Shown in pieces: positions 6,992 through 14,789 of a stretch of 19,561 bases of DNA (the first letter of the stretch is position 1; each line of letters begins with the position of its first letter). The DNA is from TMED26 sp042088965 (GTDB taxonomy: Bacteria > Pseudomonadota > Alphaproteobacteria > Thalassobaculales > Thalassobaculaceae). The translations under genes and the position numbers were made by a program. Under the pieces are notes generated by a model. That model did not search any database. It worked only from the letters and a program-made list of their open reading frames with translations, and had not been told where the DNA came from. The DNA is taken from positions 1-19,561 of the forward strand of contig JBELLC010000045.1 in the NCBI GenBank assembly GCA_042088965.1, read 5' to 3'.

Positions 6992-7997
6992 AGCCACCAT
7001 ATCATTTGCAGTACTTCTGTGCGCCGCTGTCAGTGCCAATGCGGCCCCGCCAACATTATCTTGGCCGGTTGATTGTGACCCGGGCGTAAACTGCTGGGTG
7101 CGCAAATATGTTGATCTTGATCCCAGTAAAGCGCGCCTTGATTTTGCCGGTGGTCGGGTCACCGGAGACGGCCATAAGGGGACAGATATTAGCCTGAGAC
7201 ATGAAGGCGACATTGATCGCATGGTGGCTGTAACAGCGGCTGCGGCGGGCCGTGTTGTTGGCACCCGCGATCGCATGCCCGACCAAAATATCCTTGATCA
7301 CCCCGATGTGAGTATCAAAGGAAAAGAATGTGGGAATGGGGTGCGGCTTGACCATGGCGATGGGTGGACAACGCAGTATTGTCATCTCAAACGCGGAAGT
7401 ATCGCTGTGAAGGCCAACCAAATGGTAGCCGCTGGTCAGAAACTTGGTGCGATTGGTCTGTCTGGGTCAACTGAATTTCCGCATGTCCATATGACGGTTG
7501 CAAAGAACGGTGTGCCTGTTGATCCGTATAACGGTGCCAGCGCCAAAGCAGTCGCGTCGCAGGCGCCAGGGTCTATGGCCAACACCCTATGGGATGCGGC
7601 GACGGTTAAACGCCTGTCTTATGATGTGCCAGTGGTCATCGATCTGGGACTCACGGGCCATGTGCCAAATCTGAAAGAGGCGCGCCGCGGGCTGCTCACA
7701 GGTGCTGATGTGGATGCGAATGCGGCTGTTATTGTTGGCTGGCTGCGGGCTTTTGGGATCGTACCTGGTGACAAGCTGCGGCTGAAAATACGCCATCAAG
7801 ACCAAACGCTGAATGATAAGACGGTTATTTTTAAGCGCAGCCGCTTGAGGTACTTTTTATTTGTCGGGAGCAGGCGTCCTGCAGGCGGTTGGCCTAAAGG
7901 GGCATATGAAATTGAGGTCACGCTTGAACGCGAGAGGGGCAGGCCAGGGCGTGTTGGTGTGCAACGCTATCTTGCATCTACAGTGGTTTCAGAATAG
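6963..7997 (+). CDS. Secreted M23-family (LytM/lysostaphin-type) metallopeptidase
   Basis: A 344-residue exported protein. Residues 1-27 form a Sec signal peptide (basic start, hydrophobic core ISFAVLLCAAVSA) with a likely cut after ANA. The catalytic domain (about 65-190) has the M23 zinc signature: HKGTD (His71, Asp75), YCHLKRG (His141) and HVH (His174, His176), within GLSGSTEFPHVHM. All expected metal and catalytic residues are present, so it should be an active endopeptidase that cuts peptidoglycan cross-bridges or stem peptides. Residues from about 200 to 344 form a second region I do not recognise, apparently beta-rich. Paired cysteines near 38/44 and 123/140 suggest periplasmic disulfides. 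The start overlaps rfbA by 29 bases, implying shared transcription with the rhamnose operon; no better downstream start exists without losing the signal peptide. Its role in envelope or polysaccharide maturation is inference. Confidence 0.88.
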   Translation: MANTYGHWFKATISFAVLLCAAVSANAAPPTLSWPVDCDPGVNCWVRKYVDLDPSKARLDFAGGRVTGDGHKGTDISLRHEGDIDRMVAVTAAAAGRVVGTRDRMPDQNILDHPDVSIKGKECGNGVRLDHGDGWTTQYCHLKRGSIAVKANQMVAAGQKLGAIGLSGSTEFPHVHMTVAKNGVPVDPYNGASAKAVASQAPGSMANTLWDAATVKRLSYDVPVVIDLGLTGHVPNLKEARRGLLTGADVDANAAVIVGWLRAFGIVPGDKLRLKIRHQDQTLNDKTVIFKRSRLRYFLFVGSRRPAGGWPKGAYEIEVTLERERGRPGRVGVQRYLASTVVSE

Positions 7998-8111
7998 ACG
8001 ATACCAAAGATTGCTCGATGCCTGATAAAGCAGCCTCGAAATCTATACCCCGCGTCCGAATGACGGTGCGGGCGGTACCTGGTTATCACTACGCTAAGAC
8101 TGGACCTTAAA

Positions 8112-9887
8112 ATGCATCGTTATCGTTCCCATAAATGTCATGAAATGCGCGCCGAAAATGTCGGTGACACTGTTCGTCTTTCCGGATGGGTGCATCGTTT
8201 GCGTGACCATGGTCAGCTCTTGTTTATTGATCTGCGCGATCATTTTGGGATTACCCAATGTGTTGTCGATGCCGAAGACCCGATGTTTAAAGACGTCGCG
8301 GGTGTGCGGGTTGAAAGCGTTGTCACCATCACCGGGCGGGTTGTGAAACGCGATCCTGAAACCATTAACAGCAAGTTGCCGACAGGTGAGGTTGAAGTGC
8401 GGATTGATGCATTTGCGGTCGAATCCCATGCTGATGTGCTGCCATTACAAGTGAATAGCGATGAAGATGCAGGCGAGGAAACCCGCTTGCGCTATCGCTT
8501 CCTTGATCTGCGCCGGGAACGTTTGCACAATAATATTGTGCTGCGCAGTCAGATTATTTCATCCATTCGCCGCCGCATGGTGGATCAAGGCTTTACCGAA
8601 TTTCAAACACCTATTTTGACAGCCTCGTCGCCTGAGGGTGCGCGTGACTTCTTGGTGCCCTCACGTTTGCACCCTGGAAAATTTTATGCCTTACCGCAGG
8701 CCCCGCAGCAGTTCAAACAGCTGGTGATGGTGTCCGGGTTTGATCGGTATTTCCAAATCGCACCCTGTTTCCGTGATGAAGACAGCCGCGCTGATCGCTC
8801 TCCGGGTGAGTTTTACCAGCTTGATTTAGAGATGAGCTTTGTTGAACAAGAAGATGTGTTTGAAGCGGTCGAACCAGTTTTAACAGGTGTCTTTGAAGAA
8901 TTTGGCAGTTGGCAGGTGCCCCAACCCATCCCGCGCATTCCGTTTGCCGAAGCGATGCTGAAATATGGTTCTGATAAGCCAGATTTGCGCAATCCGATTG
9001 AGATTTGCGATGTCACCGATGTTTTTGACGGCTCTGACTTTGCGATTTTTGCCAATAACATCAAAAAGGGCTCTGTTGTGCGGGCCATTCCTGGCCCTGG
9101 TTGTGGCAGTCGGGCGATTTGTGACCGGATGAACAGTTGGGCCCAAGGTGAGGGAGCCCCTGGCCTTGGTTATATCATCTTTGCCGACGGCGGCGGGCGG
9201 GGCCCAATCGCCAGCCGCTTAGATGATGCTGCCATTGCTGCGCTAAAGGAACGTGCTGGCGTTGATGATGGGGATGCCTTGTTCTTTGCCTGTGATAAGC
9301 CAAATGCAGCCGCCGACCTTGCCGGTAAGGCGCGCACCAAGCTGGGTGTGGATCACGACCTGCTGGAAAAAGATGTTTTTCGGTTTGCCTGGATCGTTGA
9401 TTTCCCGATGTTTGAATTGGATGAAGCCACCGGCAAAATTGAGTTTAGCCATAATCCGTTTTCGATGCCACAAGGCGGACTAGAAGCGCTGGCGACAATG
9501 GATCCGCTTGATATTCTCGCCTATCAATATGACATCGTGTGCAATGGCGTGGAATTAAGCTCTGGGGCGATCCGAAACCACTTGCCAGAGGTGATGTATA
9601 AAGCGTTCGAAATCGCTGGTTATGGCCCTGAGGTGGTGGATGAGCAGTTTAGCGGCATGATCAATGCCTTTAAATTTGGCGCCCCCCCGCACGGGGGGTT
9701 TGCCCCTGGTATTGACCGGATCGTCATGCTGATCGCGAATGAGCCGAACATCCGCGAGGTCATCTTGTTTCCGATGAACCAACGGGCGGAAGATCTGATG
9801 ATGAATGCCCCAAGCGAGGTGCGCCCAGAGCAATTACGCGAGTTACATATTCGCCCCGCGGCCCCGCCGCAGCGCAAAGACACTTAA
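8112..9887 (+). CDS. aspS: Aspartyl-tRNA synthetase (class II; possibly non-discriminating Asp/Asn)
   Basis: Charges tRNA-Asp with aspartate in the cytoplasm. The 591-residue product has normal bacterial length. An N-terminal OB-fold anticodon-binding domain (about 1-110, containing GWVHRLRDHGQLLFIDLRD) is followed by the class II core: motif 1 around RRRMVDQGFTEFQTP, motif 2 FRDEDSRADRSPGEFYQLD, the bacterial GAD insertion in the middle, and motif 3 GIDRIVML. His33 falls where, from memory, discriminating enzymes such as E. coli AspRS have Leu and non-discriminating ones have His. This suggests it may also charge tRNA-Asn in partnership with GatCAB, as in many alphaproteobacteria. ATG at 8112 has a GGA 8 bases upstream. 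It stands alone, 114 bases after the peptidase, and converges on the amidohydrolase gene. Confidence 0.97.
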   Translation: MHRYRSHKCHEMRAENVGDTVRLSGWVHRLRDHGQLLFIDLRDHFGITQCVVDAEDPMFKDVAGVRVESVVTITGRVVKRDPETINSKLPTGEVEVRIDAFAVESHADVLPLQVNSDEDAGEETRLRYRFLDLRRERLHNNIVLRSQIISSIRRRMVDQGFTEFQTPILTASSPEGARDFLVPSRLHPGKFYALPQAPQQFKQLVMVSGFDRYFQIAPCFRDEDSRADRSPGEFYQLDLEMSFVEQEDVFEAVEPVLTGVFEEFGSWQVPQPIPRIPFAEAMLKYGSDKPDLRNPIEICDVTDVFDGSDFAIFANNIKKGSVVRAIPGPGCGSRAICDRMNSWAQGEGAPGLGYIIFADGGGRGPIASRLDDAAIAALKERAGVDDGDALFFACDKPNAAADLAGKARTKLGVDHDLLEKDVFRFAWIVDFPMFELDEATGKIEFSHNPFSMPQGGLEALATMDPLDILAYQYDIVCNGVELSSGAIRNHLPEVMYKAFEIAGYGPEVVDEQFSGMINAFKFGAPPHGGFAPGIDRIVMLIANEPNIREVILFPMNQRAEDLMMNAPSEVRPEQLRELHIRPAAPPQRKDT

Positions 9888-9905
9888 TTCAACCACTTTT
9901 TGAGT

Positions 9906-9950
9906 CCCCACCCGTCACGAATAATTCCGTAAAGGCGCGTACGGGCGGGG
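9906..9950. terminator. Hairpin terminator between convergent aspS and the amidohydrolase gene
   Basis: CCCCACCCGT (9906-9915) pairs with ACGGGCGGGG (9941-9950): a 10-base-pair stem with one A-C mismatch and a 25-base loop. GGCTTT follows on the plus strand. On the minus strand the stem is followed by ACTCAAAAAG, so the T-tract is poor in both directions. Its place in the 73-base gap between two convergent genes supports a shared terminator role. Confidence 0.55.
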
Positions 9951-9960
9951 GCTTTAACGC

Positions 9961-10989
9961 TTATCTTTGGGCGTCAAAAGCGCCGAGAAATGCCGCGAGA
10001 TTCGGCCCGAGCTGATCGGAAACATAGCCTCCCTCTTGCACCAATACTGTCGGCCATTGTCGGGCGCTTATTTGGCCGGCGATGCGCGCGAAGCCTGAGG
10101 TGCTGATCGACAGAAATGCCAAAGGGTCTGCCTCTGAGGCATCCAGACCGAGGGCCAAAATCAAGACATCAGGCTGAAACGCCTCAATCCGGTCAAGCGC
10201 GCCATCAAGGGCGGTCATAAAAACATCATCCCCCGTGCCGCGCGGTTGCGGCAGATTAAGGTTGAACCCGTCACCCGCAGCAGTGCCCGTTTCACCTGCA
10301 TATCCGGTAAAGAAGGGGTAAAAATGATTGGGGTCGCCGTGAAGTGAGACGGTGAGCACATCGCTGCGGTGATAGAAAATCCCCTGGGTGCCGTTGCCAT
10401 GATGCACATCTACATCGAGAATGGCGACGCGGGCTTTCCCCTGATCGCGGCAGTATTGGGCCGCAATTGCAGAGTTGTTTAGAAAACAAAACCCACCAGC
10501 CATATCGTGATAGGCGTGATGCCCGGGCGGTCGGCACAGAGCATAAGCGGGGGCGCCCTGTTGTAACACATGGTTTGCGGCTGAAACCGCACAATCCGCT
10601 GCTCCTTGCACGGCCAACCAGGTTTCAGGGCCAATTGGACAGGCGGTGTCGGTTTGATAATAACCGCACAGACCGATAATGCCCTCAGGCTTTGTTGTCA
10701 TATTCCGTCCGGGATGAATATTGGGGATAATCTCGGGGCCATGGTCGGGCAAGGCCGACCAAAGCGACCAGGCATTTTCCAAGAAATCAAGATAGCCGGC
10801 GTCATGCACAGCCTTTACCGGTGCCAGCCCATGGGCTGTTGGCGTGGAAATGTCATGGCCAGCAGAGCTAACAGCATCGAGGAATATTTGTGCCCGCTCA
10901 GGGACTTCTGGATTAGGCCTGGCGACGCCACGGTTAATAAAAGAACCCGGGTTGTGGCGGGCCTGCAAGTGGTGATGAAAAATACGCAT
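9961..10989 (-). CDS. aphA: Acetylpolyamine amidohydrolase, histone-deacetylase superfamily
   Basis: A 342-residue zinc hydrolase predicted to remove acetyl groups from acetylputrescine, acetylspermidine and similar compounds. It follows the Mycoplana ramosa enzyme closely in sequence and length. The active site is complete: CRPPGHH with the His157/His158 pair, LDVDVHHGNG with zinc ligands Asp194 and His196, the third ligand Asp283 in LGLDASEADP, and the transition-state Tyr322 in EGGY. The long loop around residues 75-110, which narrows the active site for slender polyamine substrates in APAH, is present in length. Start is ATG at 10989 with AGGAA upstream at rather long spacing. It is divergent from the M20 amidohydrolase gene. 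A broader acetoin-utilisation (AcuC-like) label is less specific. Spermidine synthase at the window start shows the cell makes polyamines. Confidence 0.88.
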   Translation of the reverse strand: MRIFHHHLQARHNPGSFINRGVARPNPEVPERAQIFLDAVSSAGHDISTPTAHGLAPVKAVHDAGYLDFLENAWSLWSALPDHGPEIIPNIHPGRNMTTKPEGIIGLCGYYQTDTACPIGPETWLAVQGAADCAVSAANHVLQQGAPAYALCRPPGHHAYHDMAGGFCFLNNSAIAAQYCRDQGKARVAILDVDVHHGNGTQGIFYHRSDVLTVSLHGDPNHFYPFFTGYAGETGTAAGDGFNLNLPQPRGTGDDVFMTALDGALDRIEAFQPDVLILALGLDASEADPLAFLSISTSGFARIAGQISARQWPTVLVQEGGYVSDQLGPNLAAFLGAFDAQR

Positions 10990-11125
10990 AGCGATATTTA
11001 TTCCTGAAACGGTGAGCGATAATTAAGGCAGTCTAAGGCTATTGGCTGTTTCGACAAGAGTGATTGCGGAGCTTTCGGCATGCGGCTACATTTAGGGAAT
11101 TAATCCATTTTACGGTGTGCTTGCC

Positions 11126-12313
11126 ATGCAATTAATCCAGGATATTGTCGCCAATAGTGACACTCTTACTGAAATTCGCCGGGACATTCACAAGCATCCC
11201 GAACTTGCATATGAAGAACACCGCACCGCTGACCTTGTCGCAAAGCGACTTGCCAGCTTTGGTATCGAGGTCGACCGTGGCCTGGCCGGGACCGGGGTTG
11301 TTGGCACGTTAAAAGGCGGCGGCGGCAACCGCGCTATCGGCTTGCGTGCGGATATGGATGCGCTGGCCATGGATGAATTGAATGCCTTTGATCACGCGTC
11401 CGCCCATGCAGGTAAGATGCATGGATGTGGGCATGATGGGCACACAACAATGTTGCTGGGGGCGGCAGAACATCTTGCGGCCAATCCGGATTTCGATGGT
11501 ATTGTGCATTTCATTTTTCAGCCTGCTGAAGAAGGTGCGGCAGGGGCCAAGCGGATGATCGACGACGGCTTATTTGAGCGGTTTCCCGTCGAAACTGTTT
11601 GGGGTATGCATAATTTCCCAACGGTGCCTGTCGGCCATATTATCACCCGTCCCGGGCCGCTTCTGGCGTGCTCGGACACGGTCAAGGTTGTCATCAACGG
11701 CGTTGGCGGTCATGGGGCGATGCCACATTTGGCGCGCAGCCCGGTCAATGCAGCTTGCGCCATCATCCAAGCGCTGAGCGATTTTGTGGCCCTGGAAATT
11801 GATACCCAATTGCCCACGACCTTCACGGTTGGCCGGATTCATGGGGGTGATGCCATAAATGTGATCCCCGATTCGGTGGAATTTGCAGGGACCATGCGCG
11901 CATTTTCGGCAGCAGTGCGGGAGCAGTTTGAAGCGGCACTGCATCGGATTGTGAACGGCATCTGTCAGTCACGCGGGATTTCAGCTGAGGTCACCTATAG
12001 CCGCAACTATCCGCCGCTGATCAACACTGTCGATGAGACGGCGATTGCCCGCAAAGTTGCGGCCAAAGTTGTCGGTGAAGAAGCTGTGAATGCCGACTGT
12101 CGGCCGATCATGGGGTCGGAGGATTTTGCCTTCATGCTCGCAGCTAAACCGGGCAATTATATTTTTATCGGCAATGGCGATACCCCTCGCGAAGATGGCC
12201 ATAGTGTCTGCATGGTGCACAACCCGCGTTATGACTTTAACGATGCGGTCCTGCCAATTGGCGCAACCTATTGGGTTGAGCTTGTGAAAGAATTGTTGCC
12301 TCGGGCTGCTTAA
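11126..12313 (+). CDS. M20D-family amidohydrolase (hippurate / N-acyl-amino-acid hydrolase type)
   Basis: A 395-residue cytoplasmic metallo-amidohydrolase that would cleave an N-acyl or amide bond from an amino acid or related compound. Family features are complete: RRDIHKHPELAYEEHRT at the N-terminus, the GLRADMDAL strand with the metal-site Asp near 78, MHGCGHDGHTTMLLGAA with Cys101 and His103 as metal ligands, QPAEEG with the catalytic Glu pair 135-136, GMHNFP with His162, and a distal His365 in CMVHNPRYDFND. The dimerisation (lid) domain spans about 185-300. ATG at 11126 gives the standard N-terminus; GTG at 11117 would add three residues. Substrate cannot be assigned: hippurate, N-acetyl amino acids, IAA conjugates and others are all cut by this family. 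It begins a compact forward cluster, 39 bases before the crotonase gene. Confidence 0.9.
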   Translation: MQLIQDIVANSDTLTEIRRDIHKHPELAYEEHRTADLVAKRLASFGIEVDRGLAGTGVVGTLKGGGGNRAIGLRADMDALAMDELNAFDHASAHAGKMHGCGHDGHTTMLLGAAEHLAANPDFDGIVHFIFQPAEEGAAGAKRMIDDGLFERFPVETVWGMHNFPTVPVGHIITRPGPLLACSDTVKVVINGVGGHGAMPHLARSPVNAACAIIQALSDFVALEIDTQLPTTFTVGRIHGGDAINVIPDSVEFAGTMRAFSAAVREQFEAALHRIVNGICQSRGISAEVTYSRNYPPLINTVDETAIARKVAAKVVGEEAVNADCRPIMGSEDFAFMLAAKPGNYIFIGNGDTPREDGHSVCMVHNPRYDFNDAVLPIGATYWVELVKELLPRAA

Positions 12314-12352
12314 AGTCACTGGAATGAGGCGTTTTTTTGGAGACTGCGTAAA

Positions 12353-13156
12353 ATGACAATGGATTGGCCTGATTACGAAACACTCACAGCAACCTTCCAG
12401 GAGGGGGTCGCTGAAATTACCCTAAATCGACCAGATTTTGGCAATGCTCTGAATGCGCAAATGGCGATTGACCTGTTGGATATTGCCGACCGTGTCAGCG
12501 AAGACAAAGCGGTACGGGCTGTGTTGCTCACCGGCGCGGGCAAAAGCTTTTGTTTTGGCGGCGATATCGCCAGTTTCCATGCCCAGGGTGACGGCATGGC
12601 CCGGCATTTGAAGGATGTGACAATTCCCTTGCATGGGGCGATATCCCGGTTGACCCGCATGGACCCGCCGTTGCTTGTCGCTGTTAATGGCACCGCTGCC
12701 GGTGCCGGGTTGAGTATGGCATTGATTGGCGATTTGGTGTTTGTCGCCGCGTCAGCCAAGTTCACCATGGCCTATACCCGTATTGGGGTCGCGCCGGATG
12801 GCAGTTCTAGCTATTTCCTGCCGCGCGTGGTTGGCCTGCGCCGCGCACAGGAAATGATGTTTACCAACCGGTTATTAAGTGCCGAGGAAGCTGCTGATTG
12901 GGGGATCGCCACGCGTGTCATCGCCGATGATGATCTGTTGGCGGAAGCCCGGGCGCAAGCTGCCGCCTTGGCAAAAGGGCCAACTTTAGCCTATGGACGG
13001 GTCAAATCCTTGTTGACCTCGACCTTTGGGGCGGGGCTTGAAACTCAAATGGAACAGGAATCTTTAGCGATTTCTGGGATGGCGAAAACCGCTGATGGCC
13101 GCGAGGGCATTGCTGCCTTTTTAGAAAAACGTCACCCGACCTTTAAGGGTGAATAG
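12353..13156 (+). CDS. Enoyl-CoA hydratase/isomerase family protein, PaaG-like isomerase type
   Basis: A 267-residue crotonase-fold enzyme acting on an acyl-CoA. The CoA oxyanion hole is visible in FCFGGDIASF (Gly70) and NGTAAGAGLSMAL (Gly117/118). The two Glu residues of a true enoyl-CoA hydratase are absent: by alignment from memory they are replaced by Ser121 and Tyr141. Instead Asp149 sits in GVAPDGSSSYFLPR, the position used by PaaG-type ring-epoxide or delta-enoyl-CoA isomerases. The C-terminus, GREGIAAFLEKRHPTF, is typical of PaaG-related proteins. I therefore infer double-bond isomerisation or similar rather than hydration. No other phenylacetate genes are present, so the pathway is not established. 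GGAG lies ten bases before the ATG at 12353. Its stop abuts the dehalogenase open frame. Confidence 0.88.
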   Translation: MTMDWPDYETLTATFQEGVAEITLNRPDFGNALNAQMAIDLLDIADRVSEDKAVRAVLLTGAGKSFCFGGDIASFHAQGDGMARHLKDVTIPLHGAISRLTRMDPPLLVAVNGTAAGAGLSMALIGDLVFVAASAKFTMAYTRIGVAPDGSSSYFLPRVVGLRRAQEMMFTNRLLSAEEAADWGIATRVIADDDLLAEARAQAAALAKGPTLAYGRVKSLLTSTFGAGLETQMEQESLAISGMAKTADGREGIAAFLEKRHPTFKGE

Positions 13157-13200
13157 TGTGCCAACGGCGAATGCAGGCCGAAGCTGGAGTGTTGAGAAGC

Positions 13201-14076
13201 ATGATTGAAACCCGTGAACATCCCAAAAAACATCTATCGGTTAAGGGTAAATCGATGGCCTATGTATCGATGGGCCGTGGTGACCCGATCCTTTTCCTGC
13301 ATGGTAATCCGACCAGTTCCTACCTCTGGCGCAATATCATGCCACAGGTCAGTGATCTGGGCTGGTGTCTGGCCCCAGATTTGATTGGCATGGGCGATAG
13401 TGAAAAGCTCGACGCGCCAGGGCCAGACAGCTACAGCTTTGCCGAACATCGTGCCTATCTGGACGCCTGGATTGAGGGAATGGACATTGGCGATCATGTG
13501 ACTTTGGTGATCCATGACTGGGGATCAGCCCTAGGGTTCGATTGGGCGCGCCGACATCCAGATCGGGTAAAAGCGATTGCTTACATGGAAGGAATCGTCA
13601 GGCCGATTGAATGGGATGAGTGGAACCCAGAAGCACGGCCTGTGTTTGAAGGATTCCGCTCGCCCGCCGGTGAAACAATGGTGCTTGAGAAAAACATTTT
13701 TGTTGAAAAAGTCCTCCCAGGTTCAGTCCTGCGCGGCCTGACGGAGGCGGAAATGACGGTCTATCGTCGGCCTTTTGTATCGGTTGGTGAAGATCGTCGT
13801 CCAACCCTATCTTGGCCGCGGCAGATACCGCTCTCTGGCAGCCCTGAGAATGTTGTCGCATTGACGGCCGATTACGCCGCTTGGATGGCGGAAAATGAGC
13901 TACCAAAACTGTTCATTAATGCTGAACCCGGCGCGATTTTAATCGGCGCCCAGCGGGAATTTTGCCGTGGCTGGAAAAACCAAAAAGAAGTCACTGTCAA
14001 AGGTAGCCATTTTATCCAAGAAGATTCGCCTGACGAGATTAGCCAAGCGATCCGTCACTGGCTGACAGTGATTTGA
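13201..14076 (+). CDS. Haloalkane dehalogenase, LinB/DhaA type (HLD-II)
   Basis: A 291-residue alpha/beta hydrolase that would replace a halogen on a haloalkane with hydroxyl, releasing halide. It resembles Sphingobium LinB along its whole length, and every catalytic position is present with a constant shift of two: nucleophile Asp106 in HDWGSALGF, general base His270 in SHFIQED, catalytic acid Glu130 in AYMEGI, and halide-binding Asn36 (LHGNPTSSYLW) and Trp107. The Glu after strand 6 together with this Asn-Trp pair is the HLD-II subtype. I chose ATG 13201 because it gives the LinB-like N-terminus; GTG at 13156, overlapping the preceding stop, would add 15 atypical residues. It lies in a forward cluster between the crotonase and lipoprotein genes, whose frames touch it. 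Natural substrate is unknown; marine halogenated metabolites are a guess. Confidence 0.9.
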   Translation: MIETREHPKKHLSVKGKSMAYVSMGRGDPILFLHGNPTSSYLWRNIMPQVSDLGWCLAPDLIGMGDSEKLDAPGPDSYSFAEHRAYLDAWIEGMDIGDHVTLVIHDWGSALGFDWARRHPDRVKAIAYMEGIVRPIEWDEWNPEARPVFEGFRSPAGETMVLEKNIFVEKVLPGSVLRGLTEAEMTVYRRPFVSVGEDRRPTLSWPRQIPLSGSPENVVALTADYAAWMAENELPKLFINAEPGAILIGAQREFCRGWKNQKEVTVKGSHFIQEDSPDEISQAIRHWLTVI

Positions 14077-14084
14077 GGAACGAC

Positions 14085-14789
14085 GTGCGTGATTTAAAGG
14101 GCGGCAATACCCAAGAGAGGCCCCGTTGGTGGCTGATTTTATTCATCGCGATGGGGCTACCGGCGATCTTGGGGGGGTGCGCAAATTTAGGGTATTTAAG
14201 TGGCGAAGCCCGCGATACGGCCCATCAACATGAAACCTTGATCGACAGTATCCCAAGCGGAGCGATTTGTGCCTTGTCAGAGGCTACAGGCCGACAATTT
14301 GAGTTGGTGACGCCAGCAACATTGCCGCTTGGGTTATTGGTTGCGCCAGTCAAAATCGAATGCCGTATGGACGGGTATTTTGTACGTCGGCTGATACTTC
14401 CCCGTGGCAGTAACGCCCCTGTTATGCAAAAACTTCTGCAAGGTCAGGCAATCAATCATGAGATTGGGCCATGGCCCTATCAACGTGCGGCATTGGGCTC
14501 CGTTTATCCAAATTGGGTTAATTTATTCCTCGCACAGCGGGATTTTGCCAGTGTCGCTGCACGTGATCGTTATTATGGTAAAAGAAAAATGACGCGCGCT
14601 GCCAATTGGGTTTTTACAGCGGCGTTAGTGCGCCAAGAATGTTTGGCGGGGGTAGCCGGTGCGGTCGTGACCGATCCGGACAATCTGCCAAGAATTTGTG
14701 GTGAAGCCTTGGCGCGTCTGCGGCAACAGCGCGACAGAGACCTTCAAGGGATCGAGTTAGATCGTCGCCGCGCATTGCCTGCATATTGA
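14085..14789 (+). CDS. Putative lipoprotein of unknown function with a PEGA-like segment
   Basis: I do not recognise this 234-residue protein as a named family. Its N-terminus has a basic stretch (QERPRWW) and a hydrophobic core ending in a lipobox, Leu29-Gly-Gly-Cys32, so it is probably a lipoprotein anchored after signal peptidase II cleavage. Residues about 56-103 read IPSGAICAL, a gap, then TPATLPL, another gap and VKIECRMDGY. This resembles the surface-protein PEGA repeat: a small-residue turn, a TP motif, and a closing Gly-Tyr. Four further cysteines (62, 93, 186, 205) could form periplasmic disulfides. The last third is charged and rich in Arg. GTG at 14085 is preferred because GAGGAA lies just upstream; TTG at 14073 is possible. 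It overlaps or nearly touches the dehalogenase stop, so the two are probably co-transcribed. Confidence 0.7.
   Translation: MRDLKGGNTQERPRWWLILFIAMGLPAILGGCANLGYLSGEARDTAHQHETLIDSIPSGAICALSEATGRQFELVTPATLPLGLLVAPVKIECRMDGYFVRRLILPRGSNAPVMQKLLQGQAINHEIGPWPYQRAALGSVYPNWVNLFLAQRDFASVAARDRYYGKRKMTRAANWVFTAALVRQECLAGVAGAVVTDPDNLPRICGEALARLRQQRDRDLQGIELDRRRALPAY

Noticed and set aside
8048..8081. Inverted repeat TACCCCGC/GCGGGCGGTA before aspS as a terminator or riboswitch
   Set aside because: The stem is short and interrupted, with a 14-base loop and no T-tract, and no known tRNA-synthetase leader structure is visible.
10606..11007. Forward open frame of 133 codons over the start of the amidohydrolase gene
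   Set aside because: It is antisense to the well-supported APAH coding sequence and its peptide looks like a frame shadow.
13156..13200. Upstream GTG start for the dehalogenase
   Set aside because: The extra 15 residues are not found in LinB-like proteins, and starting at 13201 gives catalytic residue numbers two below LinB throughout.
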